Positions 15,356-26,825 of a stretch of 64,000 nt of DNA are shown piece after piece; positions within the stretch are counted from its first letter, which is position 1; every line of letters begins with the position of its first letter. Below the pieces are notes generated by a model, which was not told the DNA's origin, ran no database searches, and saw nothing but the letters and a program-made list of their open reading frames with translations. Made by a program: the position numbers and the translations under genes. The stretch covers positions 2,108,001 through 2,172,000 of the forward strand of contig NZ_CP022390.1 of the NCBI RefSeq assembly GCF_003076515.1, written 5' to 3'. This stretch comes from Alcaligenes aquatilis (GTDB taxonomy: Bacteria > Pseudomonadota > Gammaproteobacteria > Burkholderiales > Burkholderiaceae_B).

Positions 15356-17173
15356 TTAACTTTCGCGTTGACTGCGACGACGCTCGTGTTCTTTCAGGTA
15401 ACGCTTGCGCAGGCGAATGGACTTGGGAGTCACTTCAACCAGCTCATCGTCATCCAGGAAGTCCACGGCGTATTCCAGGCTCAAGCGGATAGGTGGAACC
15501 AGATCAATGTGCTCGTCCTTGCCGGAAGCACGCACGTTGGTCAGTTTCTTTTCCTTGATGGGGTTAACCACCAGGTCGTTGTCGCGGCTGTGAATACCAA
15601 TGATCATGCCTTCGTACAGGGCATCACCGGGAGACACAAACATGCGACCGCGATCCTGCAGTTTCCACAAGGCGTAGGCCACGGCATCACCGTCGTCCTG
15701 GCTGATCAGCACGCCGTTACGACGCTCGCCAACCGCGCCTTCACGCATGGGGCGGAACTCGTCAAAGGTGTGGCTCATCAGGCCAGTACCACGTGTCAGC
15801 GTCATGAACTCGCCCTGGAAGCCAATCAGGCCACGAGCGGGAATACGGTACTCCAGACGGGTACGACCACGGCCATCGGCAACCATATCCTGCAAGTCAC
15901 CACGACGGCGACCCAGCTCTTCCATCACGCCACCTTGGTGGCCGTCTTCGACGTCCACGGTCAGTTGCTCGTAGGGCTCCATCTTGACGCCGTTTTCTTC
16001 ACGAATCAGCACGCGTGGACGCGATACGGCCATTTCGTAGCCTTCACGACGCATGTTTTCGATCAGAATGGTCAGGTGCAACTCACCACGACCGCACACT
16101 TCAAACACGGTATCGTCGTCGGTTTCGTTAACGCGCAGCGCCACGTTGGATTTCAGCTCGCGATCCAGACGGTCGCGCAGCTGACGGCTGGTCACGAACT
16201 TGCCTTCACGGCCAGCCAATGGCGAGGTGTTCACCATGAAATTCATGGTCAGGGTAGGCTCGTCAATGCGCAGCAAAGGCAAGGCGTCCTGGTGAGCAGG
16301 ATCGGTTACCGTGCAACCAATGCCCAACTCTTCAATACCGTTGATCAGCACGATGTCACCGGCTTCGGCTTCATCTACCGACACACGCTCCAGACCCTTG
16401 AACTTCAGAACCTGGTTGATGCGGCCCTTGATGACTTCACCATCAGGACCAAATTTCACGACTACATCCTGAGCAGCGCGCACGCGGCCACGGTTCACAC
16501 GGCCTACACCGATCTTGCCCACGTAGGAGCTGTAATCCAGGGAACAGATCTGCAGTTGCAGGGGTGCGTTGACGTCGTCTTCACGTTGGGGCACGTGTTC
16601 CAAAATAGCGTCGAACAAAGGACGCATATCGCCTTCGCGCACGTCTTCGGTCAAACCGGCGTAGCCCGACAGACCCGATGCGTAAATGATGGGGAAGTCC
16701 AACTGTTCGTCGGTAGCGCCCAATTTGTCGAACAGATCAAAGGTGGCGTTGATCGCGAAGTCAGGACGGGCGCCAGGGCGGTCAACTTTGTTGACCACCA
16801 CAATCGGACGCAAACCCAGTTCCAGCGCTTTACGAGTCACGAAACGGGTTTGAGGCATAGGGCCTTCCACCGCGTCCACCAGCAACAGCACGCCATCAAC
16901 CATGGACAGCACGCGCTCGACCTCACCACCGAAGTCAGCGTGACCGGGGGTGTCGATAATGTTGATGTGGGTGCCTTCGTATTCGACGGCACAGTTCTTC
17001 GCCAGAATGGTAATACCGCGTTCTTTCTCGATATCGCCCGAGTCCATGACACGTTCGGAGATATGTTCGTTGTCACGGAACGTACCTGCCTGTCTCAACA
17101 ATTGATCGACCAGGGTGGTCTTCCCGTGGTCAACGTGGGCAATAATGGCCACATTGCGCAATGCGCGTCTCAT
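15356..17173 (-). CDS. typA: Ribosome-associated GTPase TypA/BipA
   Basis: Translational GTPase of the EF-G group that assists 50S assembly and stress/cold growth. The 605-residue protein has G1 AHVDHGKTT at about 12-20, G3 DTPGHADF near 75, G4 [10 protein letters not shown] near 130, a domain II beta barrel, and the BipA C-terminal region ending [16 protein letters not shown]. Full length (E. coli 607). Starts 4 nt past the truB stop on the same strand, so it is the last gene of the rimP-nusA-infB-rbfA-truB series. A terminator follows. Confidence 0.97.
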   Translation of the reverse strand: MRRALRNVAIIAHVDHGKTTLVDQLLRQAGTFRDNEHISERVMDSGDIEKERGITILAKNCAVEYEGTHINIIDTPGHADFGGEVERVLSMVDGVLLLVDAVEGPMPQTRFVTRKALELGLRPIVVVNKVDRPGARPDFAINATFDLFDKLGATDEQLDFPIIYASGLSGYAGLTEDVREGDMRPLFDAILEHVPQREDDVNAPLQLQICSLDYSSYVGKIGVGRVNRGRVRAAQDVVVKFGPDGEVIKGRINQVLKFKGLERVSVDEAEAGDIVLINGIEELGIGCTVTDPAHQDALPLLRIDEPTLTMNFMVNTSPLAGREGKFVTSRQLRDRLDRELKSNVALRVNETDDDTVFEVCGRGELHLTILIENMRREGYEMAVSRPRVLIREENGVKMEPYEQLTVDVEDGHQGGVMEELGRRRGDLQDMVADGRGRTRLEYRIPARGLIGFQGEFMTLTRGTGLMSHTFDEFRPMREGAVGERRNGVLISQDDGDAVAYALWKLQDRGRMFVSPGDALYEGMIIGIHSRDNDLVVNPIKEKKLTNVRASGKDEHIDLVPPIRLSLEYAVDFLDDDELVEVTPKSIRLRKRYLKEHERRRSQRES

Positions 17174-17176
17174 AAC

Positions 17177-17929
17177 TCATCCTTCTGATTGAAGTTTTTT
17201 GGGCAAAATCTCGGTAGGCAAGCTCTCGATGGCCAGCAAGGCCGACATCGGGTCTTCCATCGCCTGCAACCCATCCAGGGTGTAGGCGTCGTCGATATGA
17301 AAAGGTCCTAATTCTGTCCGGCGCAAGGCCGTCAGATGGGCAAAACACCCCAGAGCACGTCCAATGTCTTGCGCCAGGGTCCGGATATAGGTTCCCTTGC
17401 TGCAACGTACAAACAAACGCGCCGATTGCGGCGTAAAGTCTTGCACCTGCAAATCGTGAATCACGAGATGTCGTGCCTCACGTTCCAGCTCTATACCCTG
17501 ACGGGCATATTCATACAGGGGCTTGCCATCGCGCTTGAGCGCGGAATACATGGGCGGCACCTGCGTAATGGGTCCTCGGAAAGCAGGCAATACTGCTTCC
17601 AGCGCCTCGAGGGTGACGCCGGCAAAATCTGCCGGAGCCTGAGACACCACATTGCCGGTCAAGTCGCCTGAATCGGTTTCTTGTCCAAACTGCAAGGTAG
17701 CTTCATAGGCTTTGTCTGCTTCCAGCATCGTGGCAGAAATTTTGGTAGCCCGGCCAAAACAGCAAACCAGCAGACCCGTCGCAAACGGGTCCAAGGTTCC
17801 GGTATGGCCAGCTTTGCGGGCATCCAGAGTGCGGCGGGCACGCTGCAAAGCGTGGTTGCTGGACATTCCGTCGGACTTGTCCAGTAGCAGCACACCATCA
17901 ATCAACTGCCCGCGTTTTCGCGTAGCCAT
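17177..17929 (-). CDS. truB: tRNA pseudouridine(55) synthase TruB
   Basis: Makes pseudouridine 55 in the T-loop of nearly all tRNAs and acts as a tRNA chaperone. The 250-residue protein has the catalytic motif GHTGTLDPFATG at about 41-52 with the nucleophilic Asp near 47, the KAYEATLQFGQETDSGDLTG segment, and KGTYIRTLAQDIG near 180. The short C-terminal extension is typical of proteobacteria. It follows rbfA by 33 nt in the conserved nusA-infB-rbfA-truB order. Confidence 0.96.
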   Translation of the reverse strand: MATRKRGQLIDGVLLLDKSDGMSSNHALQRARRTLDARKAGHTGTLDPFATGLLVCCFGRATKISATMLEADKAYEATLQFGQETDSGDLTGNVVSQAPADFAGVTLEALEAVLPAFRGPITQVPPMYSALKRDGKPLYEYARQGIELEREARHLVIHDLQVQDFTPQSARLFVRCSKGTYIRTLAQDIGRALGCFAHLTALRRTELGPFHIDDAYTLDGLQAMEDPMSALLAIESLPTEILPKKLQSEG

Positions 17930-17962
17930 TGTGTGTCAATCCGTGAAGAAACAACAGCCGCG

Positions 17963-18376
17963 TCAGGGCTGTTCGTCTGGTTCGTCCGACTTGGACGCGG
18001 AGCCAGTCAATTGGCTATCGGCCTGGTTGGCGCTGTCGATGAGCTTGGAGAGCTCCATGCCGCGTTCCAACTGTCGGTCGTGATGAAAATGCAAAGTTGG
18101 AACGGTATGGATGTGCAGCAGCTTGAACAGCAGCGAGTGCAACCAACCGGCCTTCTCGGTCAAAGCAGCCTGAGCGACTTCGGGCTCGGCGCCCAGCACC
18201 GAGTAATACACTTTGGCGTGTGCGTAGTCAGGAGACAGCTCCACGCCGGTCAAGGTAATCAAACCAGCGCGGGTCATGTCGATCTCGCGCTGGATCAGGA
18301 CCGCCAGATCCTTCTGGATCTGGTCGGCCAGGCGCAGGTTGCGCCCTGGGTTTGGTTTGGACTTGTGTCGTGCCAT
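17963..18376 (-). CDS. rbfA: 30S ribosome-binding factor A
   Basis: Late-stage 16S rRNA maturation factor that binds the free 30S subunit and is needed for cold growth. The 137-residue protein carries the KH-like fold signature, including [18 protein letters not shown] near 15-32, [19 protein letters not shown] near 45 and the C-terminal [16 protein letters not shown]. An acidic unstructured tail ([10 protein letters not shown]) follows. Starts 3 nt after the infB stop, indicating coupling. Confidence 0.95.
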   Translation of the reverse strand: MARHKSKPNPGRNLRLADQIQKDLAVLIQREIDMTRAGLITLTGVELSPDYAHAKVYYSVLGAEPEVAQAALTEKAGWLHSLLFKLLHIHTVPTLHFHHDRQLERGMELSKLIDSANQADSQLTGSASKSDEPDEQP

Positions 18377-18379
18377 AAA

Positions 18380-21300
18380 TTACAGTGTCCGGGCGATCTC
18401 TTTGATCTCGAAGATCTCAAGCTGGTCGCCCACTTGGATGTCGTTGTTGCCACGCAGTGTGATACCGCAATCGAAGCCGGAACGCACTTCCTTGACATCG
18501 TCCTTGAAGCGGCGCAGGGAATCCAGGTAGCCACTCCAATGCACCACGTTGTTGCGCAGCAAGCGAACTTGCGAGTCGCGACGGACCACGCCTTCGGTAA
18601 CCATACACCCGGCGATGTTACCAATACGTGACACGTTGTAGACTTCGCGAATTTCAACCATGCCGATGACTTCTTCGCGCTGCTCGGGAGCCAGCATGCC
18701 GGACAGAGCCGCTTTGACCTCGTCCACCGCATCGTAAATGATGTTGTAGTAACGCAGATCAATGCCGTTGGCTTCGGCCAGTTTTTTGGCGCTTTGCTCG
18801 GCACGGACGTTAAAGCCGATTACCACCGCGTTCGATGCAATAGCCAGGTTGACGTCGCTCTCGGAGATGCCACCCACAGCCGCGTGTACCACCACCACGC
18901 GCACTTCGTCGGTAGACAACTTGACCAGCGACTGCACCAGAGCTTCTTGCGAACCTTGCACGTCGGTTTTGATGATCAGCGACAGGGTTTGCGTACCTTC
19001 ACCCAGGTTGTCGAACATGGACTCCAGCTTGGCGGCCTGTTGACGCGACAGTTTCACATCACGGAACTTGCCTTGACGGAACAGGGCGATCTCACGGGCC
19101 TTACGCTCGTCAGCCATCACAACCAGTTCGTCACCCGCTGCTGGCACTTCGGTCAGACCCTGGATTTCCACTGGAATCGATGGGCCAGCCGAGTTCAGCG
19201 ACTTGCCGGTTTCGTTCAACATGGCGCGAACGCGACCAAAGGAAGCGCCAACCAGTACGCTGTCACCGCGGTTCAAGGTACCGCTTTGCACCAGAATGGT
19301 GGCCACTGGACCGCGACCCTTGTCCAGACGGGCCTCGATCACTGTACCCTTGGCAGGCGCATCAATCGGAGCCTTCAACTCCAGCATTTCCGCTTGCAAC
19401 AGGACGTTTTCCAGCAACTCGTCGATGCCCTGGCCGCTCTTGGCCGACACAGGAATAAAGGGCACATCGCCACCGTATTCTTCGGGCACCACTTCCTCGG
19501 CTACCAGCTCTTGCTTGACGCGCTCTGGGTTAGCTTCGGGCTTGTCGATCTTGTTGATCGCCACCACCAGTGGCACGCCAGCGGCGCGAGCGTGGTGAAT
19601 GGCTTCACGAGTCTGAGGCATCACGCCGTCATCTGCAGCCACCACCAAAATCACGATGTCCGTAGCCTTGGTACCGCGAGCACGCATGGCCGTAAAGGCT
19701 TCGTGACCGGGGGTATCCAGGAAAGTGGCGGTGCCGCGATCCGTTTTCACGTTGTAAGCACCGATGTGCTGCGTAATACCACCGGCTTCGCCCGACGCGA
19801 TCTTGGCGCGACGGATGTAGTCCAGCAGCGACGTTTTACCGTGGTCAACGTGACCCATCACGGTTACCACTGGAGCACGAGGCTTCAGTTCAGCATCGTT
19901 TTGGGCATCCGTATCCACCAGGAAGGCTTCAGGATCGTCCAGCTTGGCGGCAATGGCCTTGTGACCCAGCTCTTCGACCAAAATCATGGCCGTTTCCTGA
20001 TCCAGCACCTGGTTGATGGTGACCATCTGACCCAGTTTCATCAGGTGCTTGATCACCTCGGCTGCCTTGACGGCCATACGGTGAGCCAGGTCGCTGACCG
20101 AAATGGTTTCAGGCACGTGTACTTCACGGGCAATGAATTCTGCCACTTGTGGTTCGCGACGCTCGGCCTGAGCATTGCGGCCACCACGGCCACCCTTGCC
20201 ACGGCCTGCCTTGGCGTTGGCTTTCCAGCCTTCACGACCACCACCGGCACCGGCGGAGGCCACATCAGCCTTGGAAGGCTGCTTCTTGCGGCTGGCATCG
20301 CTGGTCCAGCCAGGCGTACTGTCAGTCTTGACGGGTTTGCCTGGAACCTTCTCAGCCTTGGCGCCTTTGACCTCTTTTTTCTGAGCGCCCTTGGCACCTG
20401 CCTTGCTGTCAGCCTCTGGCTCGGGAGCACGCAAGACTTTACGAGGACGGTTCAACATATCGCGCAACGCAGCGGCTTCCGCCTCTGCTGCCTTACGGGC
20501 GCGATCACGATCCTGGTCTTGCTCCACATCGGCGGCAACAGGAGGAATCACCGGGCCACGCACGGCACGGCGCTGGCTATTGGTGGCCATATCCCGAGGT
20601 TTTCCAGTCGAAGTGGGCGTTTTTGTCCCTTGAGGGTGCTGATTTTTATTCACAGAGTTAGCTTGACGGGCGTCGTTCACAGATTTAGTAGGTTCCACAG
20701 GCTTTTCTTGGGCCGTAGGAGAGGGAGCCGATTCGACCCTTTCCTGAACAGGCTCTGCAGCGGCTTCGGAGGGTTCCGATGCCGCAGGGGCGTGTTCCTG
20801 AGGCTGGGGCTCGGGTTGGCTTGGGTTTTCCTGCGCAGCCACAACGGGCTCTGCAGGAGCAGCAGGTTCGGGCGCGGGCTCAACAACAGGAGTCGGCTCA
20901 GGAGCGGCGACCACCTCGGGCTCAGGCTCTGGCTTGGGCTCAGGCTTGGACTCAACAGGGGCTTGCTCTTGCACAGGAGTCTCGGGAGCGGCGGCCACAG
21001 GAGCCACGGGCTCGCTGACAGGCGCGGCGGGCGCCTGTTCAACAGCCGGCTTTTCCTGACTGGCCGCTTGGGCCTGAGCAGCTTGCTCCTTTGCATTTTC
21101 CTGTGCCAATGCCGCATTGGCTTCTGCCACCAGCTCGGAGGGATCACGCTTTACAAACACACGTTTTTTGCGTGTTTCCACCTGAATCGTGCGGGAACGA
21201 CCCGACCCGTCATCCTGACGGATCTCCGATGTTTGACGACGAGTCAGGGTGATCTTCTGACCTTCCTGACTGCCGTGCGAGCGGCGCAACGATTCAAGCA

Positions 21301-21436
21301 GCTTCGCCTTATCCGAATCAGTGATGGCGTCATCAACTGATTTGAGCTCAATACCTGCGCTACGCAACTGCTCCAGCAGAACATTCGCAGGCATTTTCAG
21401 TTCTTGAGCGAACTGGGCGACAGTGTTACTCGACAT
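18380..21436 (-). CDS. infB: Translation initiation factor IF-2
   Basis: GTPase that brings initiator tRNA to the 30S subunit and promotes subunit joining. The 1018-residue protein has an N-terminal IF2N domain ([16 protein letters not shown]), a second IF2N-like region near 450-500, G1 GHVDHGKTS near 527, G3 DTPGHEAF near 575, G4 NKIDKPEA near 630, and C-terminal domains II, III and IV (fMet-tRNA binding). Between residues ~110 and ~270 there is a low-complexity Pro/Glu/Ala linker, longer than in E. coli IF2 (890 residues). Part of the rimP-nusA-infB-rbfA operon and close to two initiator tRNA genes. Confidence 0.97.
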   Translation of the reverse strand: MSSNTVAQFAQELKMPANVLLEQLRSAGIELKSVDDAITDSDKAKLLESLRRSHGSQEGQKITLTRRQTSEIRQDDGSGRSRTIQVETRKKRVFVKRDPSELVAEANAALAQENAKEQAAQAQAASQEKPAVEQAPAAPVSEPVAPVAAAPETPVQEQAPVESKPEPKPEPEPEVVAAPEPTPVVEPAPEPAAPAEPVVAAQENPSQPEPQPQEHAPAASEPSEAAAEPVQERVESAPSPTAQEKPVEPTKSVNDARQANSVNKNQHPQGTKTPTSTGKPRDMATNSQRRAVRGPVIPPVAADVEQDQDRDRARKAAEAEAAALRDMLNRPRKVLRAPEPEADSKAGAKGAQKKEVKGAKAEKVPGKPVKTDSTPGWTSDASRKKQPSKADVASAGAGGGREGWKANAKAGRGKGGRGGRNAQAERREPQVAEFIAREVHVPETISVSDLAHRMAVKAAEVIKHLMKLGQMVTINQVLDQETAMILVEELGHKAIAAKLDDPEAFLVDTDAQNDAELKPRAPVVTVMGHVDHGKTSLLDYIRRAKIASGEAGGITQHIGAYNVKTDRGTATFLDTPGHEAFTAMRARGTKATDIVILVVAADDGVMPQTREAIHHARAAGVPLVVAINKIDKPEANPERVKQELVAEEVVPEEYGGDVPFIPVSAKSGQGIDELLENVLLQAEMLELKAPIDAPAKGTVIEARLDKGRGPVATILVQSGTLNRGDSVLVGASFGRVRAMLNETGKSLNSAGPSIPVEIQGLTEVPAAGDELVVMADERKAREIALFRQGKFRDVKLSRQQAAKLESMFDNLGEGTQTLSLIIKTDVQGSQEALVQSLVKLSTDEVRVVVVHAAVGGISESDVNLAIASNAVVIGFNVRAEQSAKKLAEANGIDLRYYNIIYDAVDEVKAALSGMLAPEQREEVIGMVEIREVYNVSRIGNIAGCMVTEGVVRRDSQVRLLRNNVVHWSGYLDSLRRFKDDVKEVRSGFDCGITLRGNNDIQVGDQLEIFEIKEIARTL

Positions 21437-21503
21437 TCGACTCTCTCTTGCTTTACTACAACTATTCTTAATGAATACAACGCGCGGGACCTAGCTAGAC
21501 ATA

Positions 21504-22988
21504 TCAGGCCTCGTCGTCAAACCAGTGGGCACGGGCACGCATGATCAGGTCGCTGGCTGCATCTTGCGCCAGGCCGGTCATCTCGGACAGTTCATCCGTT
21601 GCCAGTTCCGCCAGTTCATCCAGCGTTGTAATCTCGTTTTCAGCCAGTACGGCGATCAGCTCGGGCGTCATGCCCTCGATTCCTGCCAGTTCCTTGACCG
21701 CGGTCTGTACCAATTCTTCCTTGGCAATGGCCTCGCTCAGCAGTGCATTGCGGGCGCGGGCACGCAGCTCGTTGACGGTTTCCTCGTCAAAGGCCTCGAT
21801 ATCCTGCAATTCCTGCATAGGCACGTAAGCGATTTCCTCCAAACCGGTAAACCCTTCGTCGATCAGAATATCGGCCACGGCTTCGTCCACATCCAGACGG
21901 GACATGAACATGGCGCGCAATTCTTCGCGCTCTTCGTCCTGTCGGTTGCGGCTTTCTTCCGGTGTCATGATGTTGATCTGCCAGCCGGTCAACTCCGATG
22001 CCAGACGCACGTTCTGACCACGCGAACCAATCGCCTTGGGCAGATTTTCTTCGTCTACCACCACGTCCATGGCGTGTTTGTCTTCGTCCACCAAAATGGA
22101 TTCGACATGTGCCGGGGCCAAGGCACCGATCACAAACTCGGCCGGATCATCGGCCCACAACACGATATCGACCTGTTCGCCGCCCAGCTCGTTACGCACG
22201 GCAGTAACGCGCGAACCTCGCATGCCCACGCAAGTACCGATAGGATCGATACGCTTGTCGTAAGCAATAACGGCGATCTTGGCACGCACACCCGCATCAC
22301 GGGCAGCGGCCTTGATTTCCAGCAGACCCTGTTCGATCTCGGGTACTTCGTTCTCGAACAGTTCTTTAATAAAGTCAGGAGCGGTACGCGACAAGATGAC
22401 CTGTTGGCCACGAGCGGCGTAATCCACTTTCTGTACCCAGGCACGAACGCGATCGCCCACACGGATATTTTCCTTGGGGATCATTTCCGAACGAGGCAAA
22501 CGCGCCTCGATCTTGCCCATTTCGATAATGGCATCGCCCTTATCCATGCGCTTGACCGTACCGGAAACAATCGTTTCACCGCGCTCCAGGAAGTCGTTCA
22601 GAACCTGCTCGCGCTCGGCGTCGCGGATTTTTTGCAAAATGGCCTGTTTGGCCGCCTGGGCACCGATACGACCGAACTCGATAGGTTCGAGCGGCTCTTC
22701 GATGTAATCGTCCACTTGCAGCTCGGGATCGATTTCCTGGGCGTCCGACAACATTTCCTGTTTATCGGGCTCTTGCAGGCCGGCCTCGTCGGGCACGACC
22801 AACCAACGCCGGAACCCTTCGTGGGCGCCGGTCTCCCTGTCGATTTCCACACGGATATCGACATCCTCTTTGAAGCGCTTTTTCATGGCCGAGGCCAGGG
22901 CGCTTTCGAGCGCGGTGAACACGACATCACGCGCTACGGATTTTTCACGCGCCAGCGCATCGACCAGCAATAGAATTTCGCGACTCAT
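21504..22988 (-). CDS. nusA: Transcription termination/antitermination factor NusA
   Basis: RNA polymerase-binding factor for pausing, intrinsic termination, and rRNA/lambda antitermination. The 494-residue protein has the N-terminal RNAP-binding domain, an S1 domain ([19 protein letters not shown]) near 140, KH1 and KH2 domains ([20 protein letters not shown] near 250 and [19 protein letters not shown] near 315), and two acidic C-terminal repeats (AR1/AR2) as in E. coli. Overlaps rimP by 4 nt. NusA autoregulates this operon in E. coli, which fits the terminator-like leader in front of rimP here. Confidence 0.97.
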   Translation of the reverse strand: MSREILLLVDALAREKSVARDVVFTALESALASAMKKRFKEDVDIRVEIDRETGAHEGFRRWLVVPDEAGLQEPDKQEMLSDAQEIDPELQVDDYIEEPLEPIEFGRIGAQAAKQAILQKIRDAEREQVLNDFLERGETIVSGTVKRMDKGDAIIEMGKIEARLPRSEMIPKENIRVGDRVRAWVQKVDYAARGQQVILSRTAPDFIKELFENEVPEIEQGLLEIKAAARDAGVRAKIAVIAYDKRIDPIGTCVGMRGSRVTAVRNELGGEQVDIVLWADDPAEFVIGALAPAHVESILVDEDKHAMDVVVDEENLPKAIGSRGQNVRLASELTGWQINIMTPEESRNRQDEEREELRAMFMSRLDVDEAVADILIDEGFTGLEEIAYVPMQELQDIEAFDEETVNELRARARNALLSEAIAKEELVQTAVKELAGIEGMTPELIAVLAENEITTLDELAELATDELSEMTGLAQDAASDLIMRARAHWFDDEA

Positions 22989-23476
22989 CGCTTCTTACCC
23001 TTGAAATCAAGAACGGGATCCAATTTGGCACGATCCACCTGGTCATAGGTGAATTCGACCTGCGTCAGCTTGCCCGATGCTTCGTCCAGTTCCAGCCTAA
23101 AAACGGTATCCAGCGGAACACTAGTCGGTAGCGCCCCTTCAGGAGCGTGGAGCGTACCCACAAACACTTTCCGATTATCGAGTGCTTCGTGCAGGCGCAC
23201 CTGCACCCGACTGCCCGCAAAACGCACGTAATCACCAATGCGCAGCAAGGGGCGATCTATCCCCGGCGAAGTCACTTCCATGCGGTTATAGTCCACGTTT
23301 TCCACTTCGAAAACGCGCGATAATTGTTTAGACACCCATTCACAGTGTTCGATACGCACCCCTTCCGGGTGATCAATGACGATGCGTAACAAGCCTAGCG
23401 GCGCACGCTCCACGTCCACCAGTTCGTACTCGGTACCCGCCAGGGTCTCTTGTGCCAAAGCCAGAATGTCTGCCAT
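22985..23476 (-). CDS. rimP: Ribosome maturation factor RimP
   Basis: Needed for early 30S assembly. The 163-residue protein has the N-terminal alpha/beta domain ([40 protein letters not shown], then [10 protein letters not shown]) and a C-terminal SH3-like barrel. The ATG at 23476 fits the family start MADI; an in-frame TTG three codons upstream has little support. The start codon sits only 7 nt after a U8 tract of a terminator-like hairpin, so the leader probably controls expression. First gene of the rimP-nusA-infB-rbfA-truB-typA operon; its stop overlaps the nusA start. Confidence 0.95.
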   Translation of the reverse strand: MADILALAQETLAGTEYELVDVERAPLGLLRIVIDHPEGVRIEHCEWVSKQLSRVFEVENVDYNRMEVTSPGIDRPLLRIGDYVRFAGSRVQVRLHEALDNRKVFVGTLHAPEGALPTSVPLDTVFRLELDEASGKLTQVEFTYDQVDRAKLDPVLDFKGKKR

Positions 23477-23483
23477 AAAATCC

Positions 23484-23510
23484 AAAAAAAATGGGCTGTA
23501 CGCCAGCCCA
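23484..23510 (-). promoter_or_regulatory. Terminator-like hairpin (attenuator) in the rimP-nusA-infB leader
   Basis: On the minus strand a 7-bp stem TGGGCTG / CAGCCCA with a 5-nt loop is followed directly by eight T residues and then, within 7 nt, the rimP ATG. This is the layout of an intrinsic terminator placed in the leader just ahead of the first gene, so read-through rather than initiation may set operon output. An additional perfect 9-bp hairpin (GCGGTCTTT / AAAGACCGC, 23612-23635) lies upstream in the same leader and may be part of an alternative fold. Confidence 0.65.
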
Positions 23511-23702
23511 TGGTCACCATGCTCACTTGAGGGTCAAGCGGGCCCTGGTCTTGCGCATTGCCAACGTCAAACTCGGGATAGTTGCAGGCGCAACCGAACC
23601 GGATGATCCACGCGGTCTTTTCTTTGAAAGACCGCCCTATTCGCTGGCGCGCAGCATCAAAAAAGACCCAGCCGACACAAACGTCTCTGAGCCAAGTTCT
23701 AT

Positions 23703-23708
23703 ATTCTA
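23703..23708 (-). promoter_or_regulatory. Extended -10 promoter for the rimP operon
   Basis: Minus-strand TAGAAT preceded by TGG (extended -10, TGN). No good -35 hexamer is seen at 17 bp, which an extended -10 can tolerate. A start near 23696 would give a leader of about 220 nt before rimP. It lies in the gap after rluB, so the rimP operon would be transcribed independently of scpB-rluB. Confidence 0.5.
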
Positions 23709-23748
23709 CCAGAAAACCGGAAAATACGTGCATTCACACGGCCTTACA

Positions 23749-23772
23749 GGCCCAAACCGCAGGGTTTGGGCC
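23749..23772 (-). terminator. Hairpin at the 3' end of rluB
   Basis: Perfect 10-bp stem GGCCCAAACC / GGTTTGGGCC with a 4-nt loop, 28 bp after the rluB stop. No U-tract follows on the minus strand, so it may be a weak or factor-dependent terminator or a 3'-end stabiliser. The rest of the 23477-23800 gap is the rimP leader and promoter described separately. Confidence 0.5.
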
Positions 23773-23800
23773 ACAAACTCAAAGTCCGCGCGACTTGGCT

Positions 23801-25627
23801 TTACCGACGCCCGCGTCCCAGGTGGGACTCATGAGCGGCCGAGCCGGCTGGCTGCCAGTCATCATCACGACGGCTGACACGGCGCACCACTGTTGTTTTC
23901 TTCACATGTGCCTTAGGCGCTTGCCCGGCACCGGCGCGATCGGAAGCACTGCGGCGGGCCGAAGGCGCACGCCCCTCCTGGCCTCCGCGAGCCTGGCCAC
24001 GGGCTTGCTCATTACGCCCCGGTTCACCGCGCGCCTGATCGCCACGCACTGGGCGGCGGCCATTGTGTACGCGCGCACCTTCCTGCGAACGCCCCTCGCG
24101 ACCACGGCCTTCGTGTGCACGCCCCTCCGAAGAGCGCCCTTCTGCCGAACGACCGCGCTGCTGACCACGAACACCCTGCCCGCTGCGCGCAGTACCACGC
24201 CCTTGACCACCGTGCTCACGACGACCACCATCGGGATGGCCATTGGCCAAACCACCGCTGATGAACAAGGCGCCGCTGACGGACTCATTCACACGTACAT
24301 TGTTCGAGGAGCGACCGCGACCTGCCACACGACCACCACGGCCCATGCGGGCACCGCTCAGGCCGTTATGCTCCAGCGTACCGAAGCCGGGGGGCAAGGC
24401 ACTGTCATGAGACAGAGGCTGACGCTCACGACGCTGGTGACCACCCTCGTCATCCGATTCTTTCACCAAACCCAGACGCAGCATAAATGCCATCACCACA
24501 TCAGCGTCCAGCTCCTCCCAACGACCACGGCGCAAGTTCTTAGGCAGGCCCACATCACCAAAACGTGTCCGGATCAAACGGCTAACCGTCACACCCATCG
24601 CCTCAAACATACGGCGCACTTCGCGGTTACGACCTTCGTGGATCGTGACGCGATACCAACGATTGCTGCCCTCGCCCCCCAGGAACTCGATCAGGCCGAA
24701 CTTGGCCACGCCGTCTTCCAACTGCACGCCATCGCGCATGGACTGCATTTGCTCTTCGCTGAGTTCGCCCAGAACACGTACTGCGTATTCACGTTCGGCG
24801 CCGTAGCGTGGATGCATCATGCGATTAGCAATATCGCCCGAGGTAGTAAAAATCAACAAACCCTCAGTATTCAGATCCAGACGACCGACGGACAACCACT
24901 TGCCCACTTTCAGAGACGGCAGGCGACCGAACACCGTGGCGCGACCTTCGGGATCATCGTGCGTCACGATTTCCCCAGCAGGCTTGTGATACAGAATCAC
25001 GCGTGGGGGGCGCTTGGTGTTGGCACGATTGATCAACTGACCATTAATACGCACTTTGTCGTCTGCGCTGACACGTTGCCCGATATGAGCAGGCTCGCCA
25101 TTGACAGAGACACGGCCCGCAACAATCAGCTCTTCCATATCGCGGCGCGAACCGATACCAGCCTCAGCCAGCACTTTGTGCAATTTGGGCTGCACCAAAT
25201 CGCTACCCATGTATTTACCCAAACGCTGCGACAGACGATTTTGCTTGTCCAGGTGGCTGAATGCGATGTCATCATCACCATCCAGAATCACAACTGGTGC
25301 CTCGTCAGCCGCGTTTGAATAGCGAGCATTCTGAGCGCTGCCAGGGCGCTTGCCGGCGCCACCGCGTGCATCTTGGCGACGACCCGCCGGCGCAGGTTTG
25401 CGTCGATTATTCTGTGGGCGGGCCGGACGGGCTTTGGCCTCGTCAGGAGCGGCAGCCAAAGCCTGTTCATTCTGGCGAGGGGCCGACTCTTGTGCAGCAT
25501 CGCCACGACGGCGGCGAAACGGGGTGCGCAACTTACGCCCTTGGCCTTTCGCGCGGGGATTCTTGGGGTCGGCCGCGCCTGAGGCGTCCGACGTAGAGGC
25601 TGTGTTCGTCTCGTGCGAATCAGTCAT
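23801..25627 (-). CDS. rluB: 23S rRNA pseudouridine synthase RluB-type, with long basic tails
   Basis: RsuA/RluB-family enzyme modifying a uridine of 23S rRNA (U2605 in E. coli). Within the 608-residue protein an S4 RNA-binding domain lies at ~145-200 ([21 protein letters not shown]) and the synthase core at ~205-380, with the catalytic Asp of GRLDLNTEG near 251. E. coli RluB is only about 290 residues. The extra length is a basic N-terminal tail (~1-110) and a C-terminal Arg/Gly/Glu-rich tail (~400-608) with repeated EGR-type units. Tails of this kind are common in betaproteobacterial RluB and may bind RNA, but that is inference. Starts 2 nt past the scpB stop. Confidence 0.9.
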   Translation of the reverse strand: MTDSHETNTASTSDASGAADPKNPRAKGQGRKLRTPFRRRRGDAAQESAPRQNEQALAAAPDEAKARPARPQNNRRKPAPAGRRQDARGGAGKRPGSAQNARYSNAADEAPVVILDGDDDIAFSHLDKQNRLSQRLGKYMGSDLVQPKLHKVLAEAGIGSRRDMEELIVAGRVSVNGEPAHIGQRVSADDKVRINGQLINRANTKRPPRVILYHKPAGEIVTHDDPEGRATVFGRLPSLKVGKWLSVGRLDLNTEGLLIFTTSGDIANRMMHPRYGAEREYAVRVLGELSEEQMQSMRDGVQLEDGVAKFGLIEFLGGEGSNRWYRVTIHEGRNREVRRMFEAMGVTVSRLIRTRFGDVGLPKNLRRGRWEELDADVVMAFMLRLGLVKESDDEGGHQRRERQPLSHDSALPPGFGTLEHNGLSGARMGRGGRVAGRGRSSNNVRVNESVSGALFISGGLANGHPDGGRREHGGQGRGTARSGQGVRGQQRGRSAEGRSSEGRAHEGRGREGRSQEGARVHNGRRPVRGDQARGEPGRNEQARGQARGGQEGRAPSARRSASDRAGAGQAPKAHVKKTTVVRRVSRRDDDWQPAGSAAHESHLGRGRR

Positions 25628-25629
25628 TT

Positions 25630-26619
25630 TTAATCATTTACTCCAGAGTTTTTTATTTCATCCGGTACCTGTACATCCGATAGGCCAGCCGCAGCCTGGG
25701 CCTCATCCACGGGGTCCGGTGTCGTATTCACTTCAGCTTGTTCAGTTTGTGGCAGCTCCGCTTCTGAAACTGCCCCAAGCAAATTGTCCTGACTGCCTGA
25801 CTTGGAATCCGCTTCGGACCCCAGCTCAAGCTGAGCAACAGAAGCCTGCAGCGGCTCCATGCCCACTTCCAAAGCAGCGTCTTGTTCTGCTTCTTGTTCT
25901 ATTTCTTGCCCTGCCTCAGAACCAGCCTGCTGCGTTGCCACAGATGCAAACGCTTGCTCTGCAGCCTGCTGTGCCGCCTGCTCCCGGCTCTGATCCTGAT
26001 GATCTTCACCCTGCTGATGACCCAGCCCTTGATCCGATGCATTGCCCTGCTCTGCCGACGCAGCCGCTTGCTCGCTGGGCAAGGACGACAGCACATCCAG
26101 GGAATCCAGAGCTTCAACTGCGGGCAACTCATCCAAAGAACGCAGCCCCAGATCATTCAAAAACTGACGGGTCGTTCCCAGCAATGCCGGGCGTCCGGGT
26201 GCGTCACGATAGCCAAGAACTTCAATCCAGCCCCGATCTTCCAGGGTACGCACAATTTGAGTCGACACACTAACACCACGTATGTCCTCAATGTCCCCAC
26301 GGGTAACAGGTTGCCGCCAAGCAATAATCGCCAAGGTTTCCAGCACGGCCCGCGAATACTTGGGCGCGCGCTCCAGACTAAGACGGGACAAAAATACTTG
26401 CATGGCCGGGCGACTTTGAAAGCGCCAACCCGAGGCAACCTGAACCAATTCCAGGCCACGCTCTTTCCAATCCAGTTGCAAGATAGCCAGATAACGGCGC
26501 AGATCATCCGCGCTCAGCGGCGGGGAGACAAACATTTTGCGCAACTCGGCGCTGTTCATGGGCTGCTGCGCACACAGCAAAGCCGTCTCCAGGACTCGGA
26601 TTATTTCACTTTCAGTCAC
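25630..26619 (-). CDS. scpB: Segregation and condensation protein ScpB
   Basis: Winged-helix subunit of the SMC-ScpA-ScpB condensin. The conserved core fills residues ~1-175: [43 protein letters not shown] near 95 and [12 protein letters not shown] near 148. The remaining ~150 residues form an acidic, Gln/Glu/Ala-rich disordered tail not present in Bacillus ScpB (197 residues). Followed after 2 nt by rluB, the classic scpB-rluB pair. The divergent initiator tRNA starts 72 bp away. No scpA or smc in the window. Confidence 0.92.
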   Translation of the reverse strand: MTESEIIRVLETALLCAQQPMNSAELRKMFVSPPLSADDLRRYLAILQLDWKERGLELVQVASGWRFQSRPAMQVFLSRLSLERAPKYSRAVLETLAIIAWRQPVTRGDIEDIRGVSVSTQIVRTLEDRGWIEVLGYRDAPGRPALLGTTRQFLNDLGLRSLDELPAVEALDSLDVLSSLPSEQAAASAEQGNASDQGLGHQQGEDHQDQSREQAAQQAAEQAFASVATQQAGSEAGQEIEQEAEQDAALEVGMEPLQASVAQLELGSEADSKSGSQDNLLGAVSEAELPQTEQAEVNTTPDPVDEAQAAAGLSDVQVPDEIKNSGVND

Positions 26620-26648
26620 TACTGGGAAGCCTCACTTTCTGGCGATAC

Positions 26649-26678
26649 TTGCATAAAACAAAAATTCCATGTTAGTAT
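26649..26678 (+). promoter_or_regulatory. Promoter of the first initiator tRNA gene
   Basis: TTGCAT (26649-26654), 18-bp spacer, TAGTAT (26673-26678); transcription would begin near 26685, a few bases before the mature tRNA 5' end at 26692. Confidence 0.5.
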
Positions 26679-26691
26679 TTATCTTTTCCGG

Positions 26692-26768
<77 letters not shown>

Positions 26769-26798
26769 TCATCCGGAACTGCTTAGCAGAATCAAACA

Positions 26799-26825
26799 AG
26801 CCAGCCAATTCGCGCTGGCTTTTTT
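26799..26825 (+). terminator. Terminator after tRNA-fMet copy 1
   Basis: Stem AGCCAGC / GCTGGCT, 8-nt loop, then TTTTT, 30 bp past the CCA end. Confidence 0.85.

Noticed and set aside
15168..15359. 63-codon frame on the plus strand between the SQR and typA genes
   Set aside because: AT-rich low-complexity sequence, no ribosome site, and runs through the typA terminator.
15368..17188. 606-codon open frame antisense to typA
   Set aside because: Exactly mirrors the conserved GTPase gene; composition is not protein-like and no domain is seen.
18794..21340. 848-codon open frame antisense to infB
   Set aside because: Lies entirely over infB, has His/Arg/Gly-rich nonsense composition and no start site; produced by the codon bias of the real gene.
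23395..23733. Open frame in the rimP leader reading through its start
   Set aside because: It overlaps rimP out of frame and is Trp-rich because of the T-tract; no Shine-Dalgarno. The region is better explained as a leader with an attenuator.
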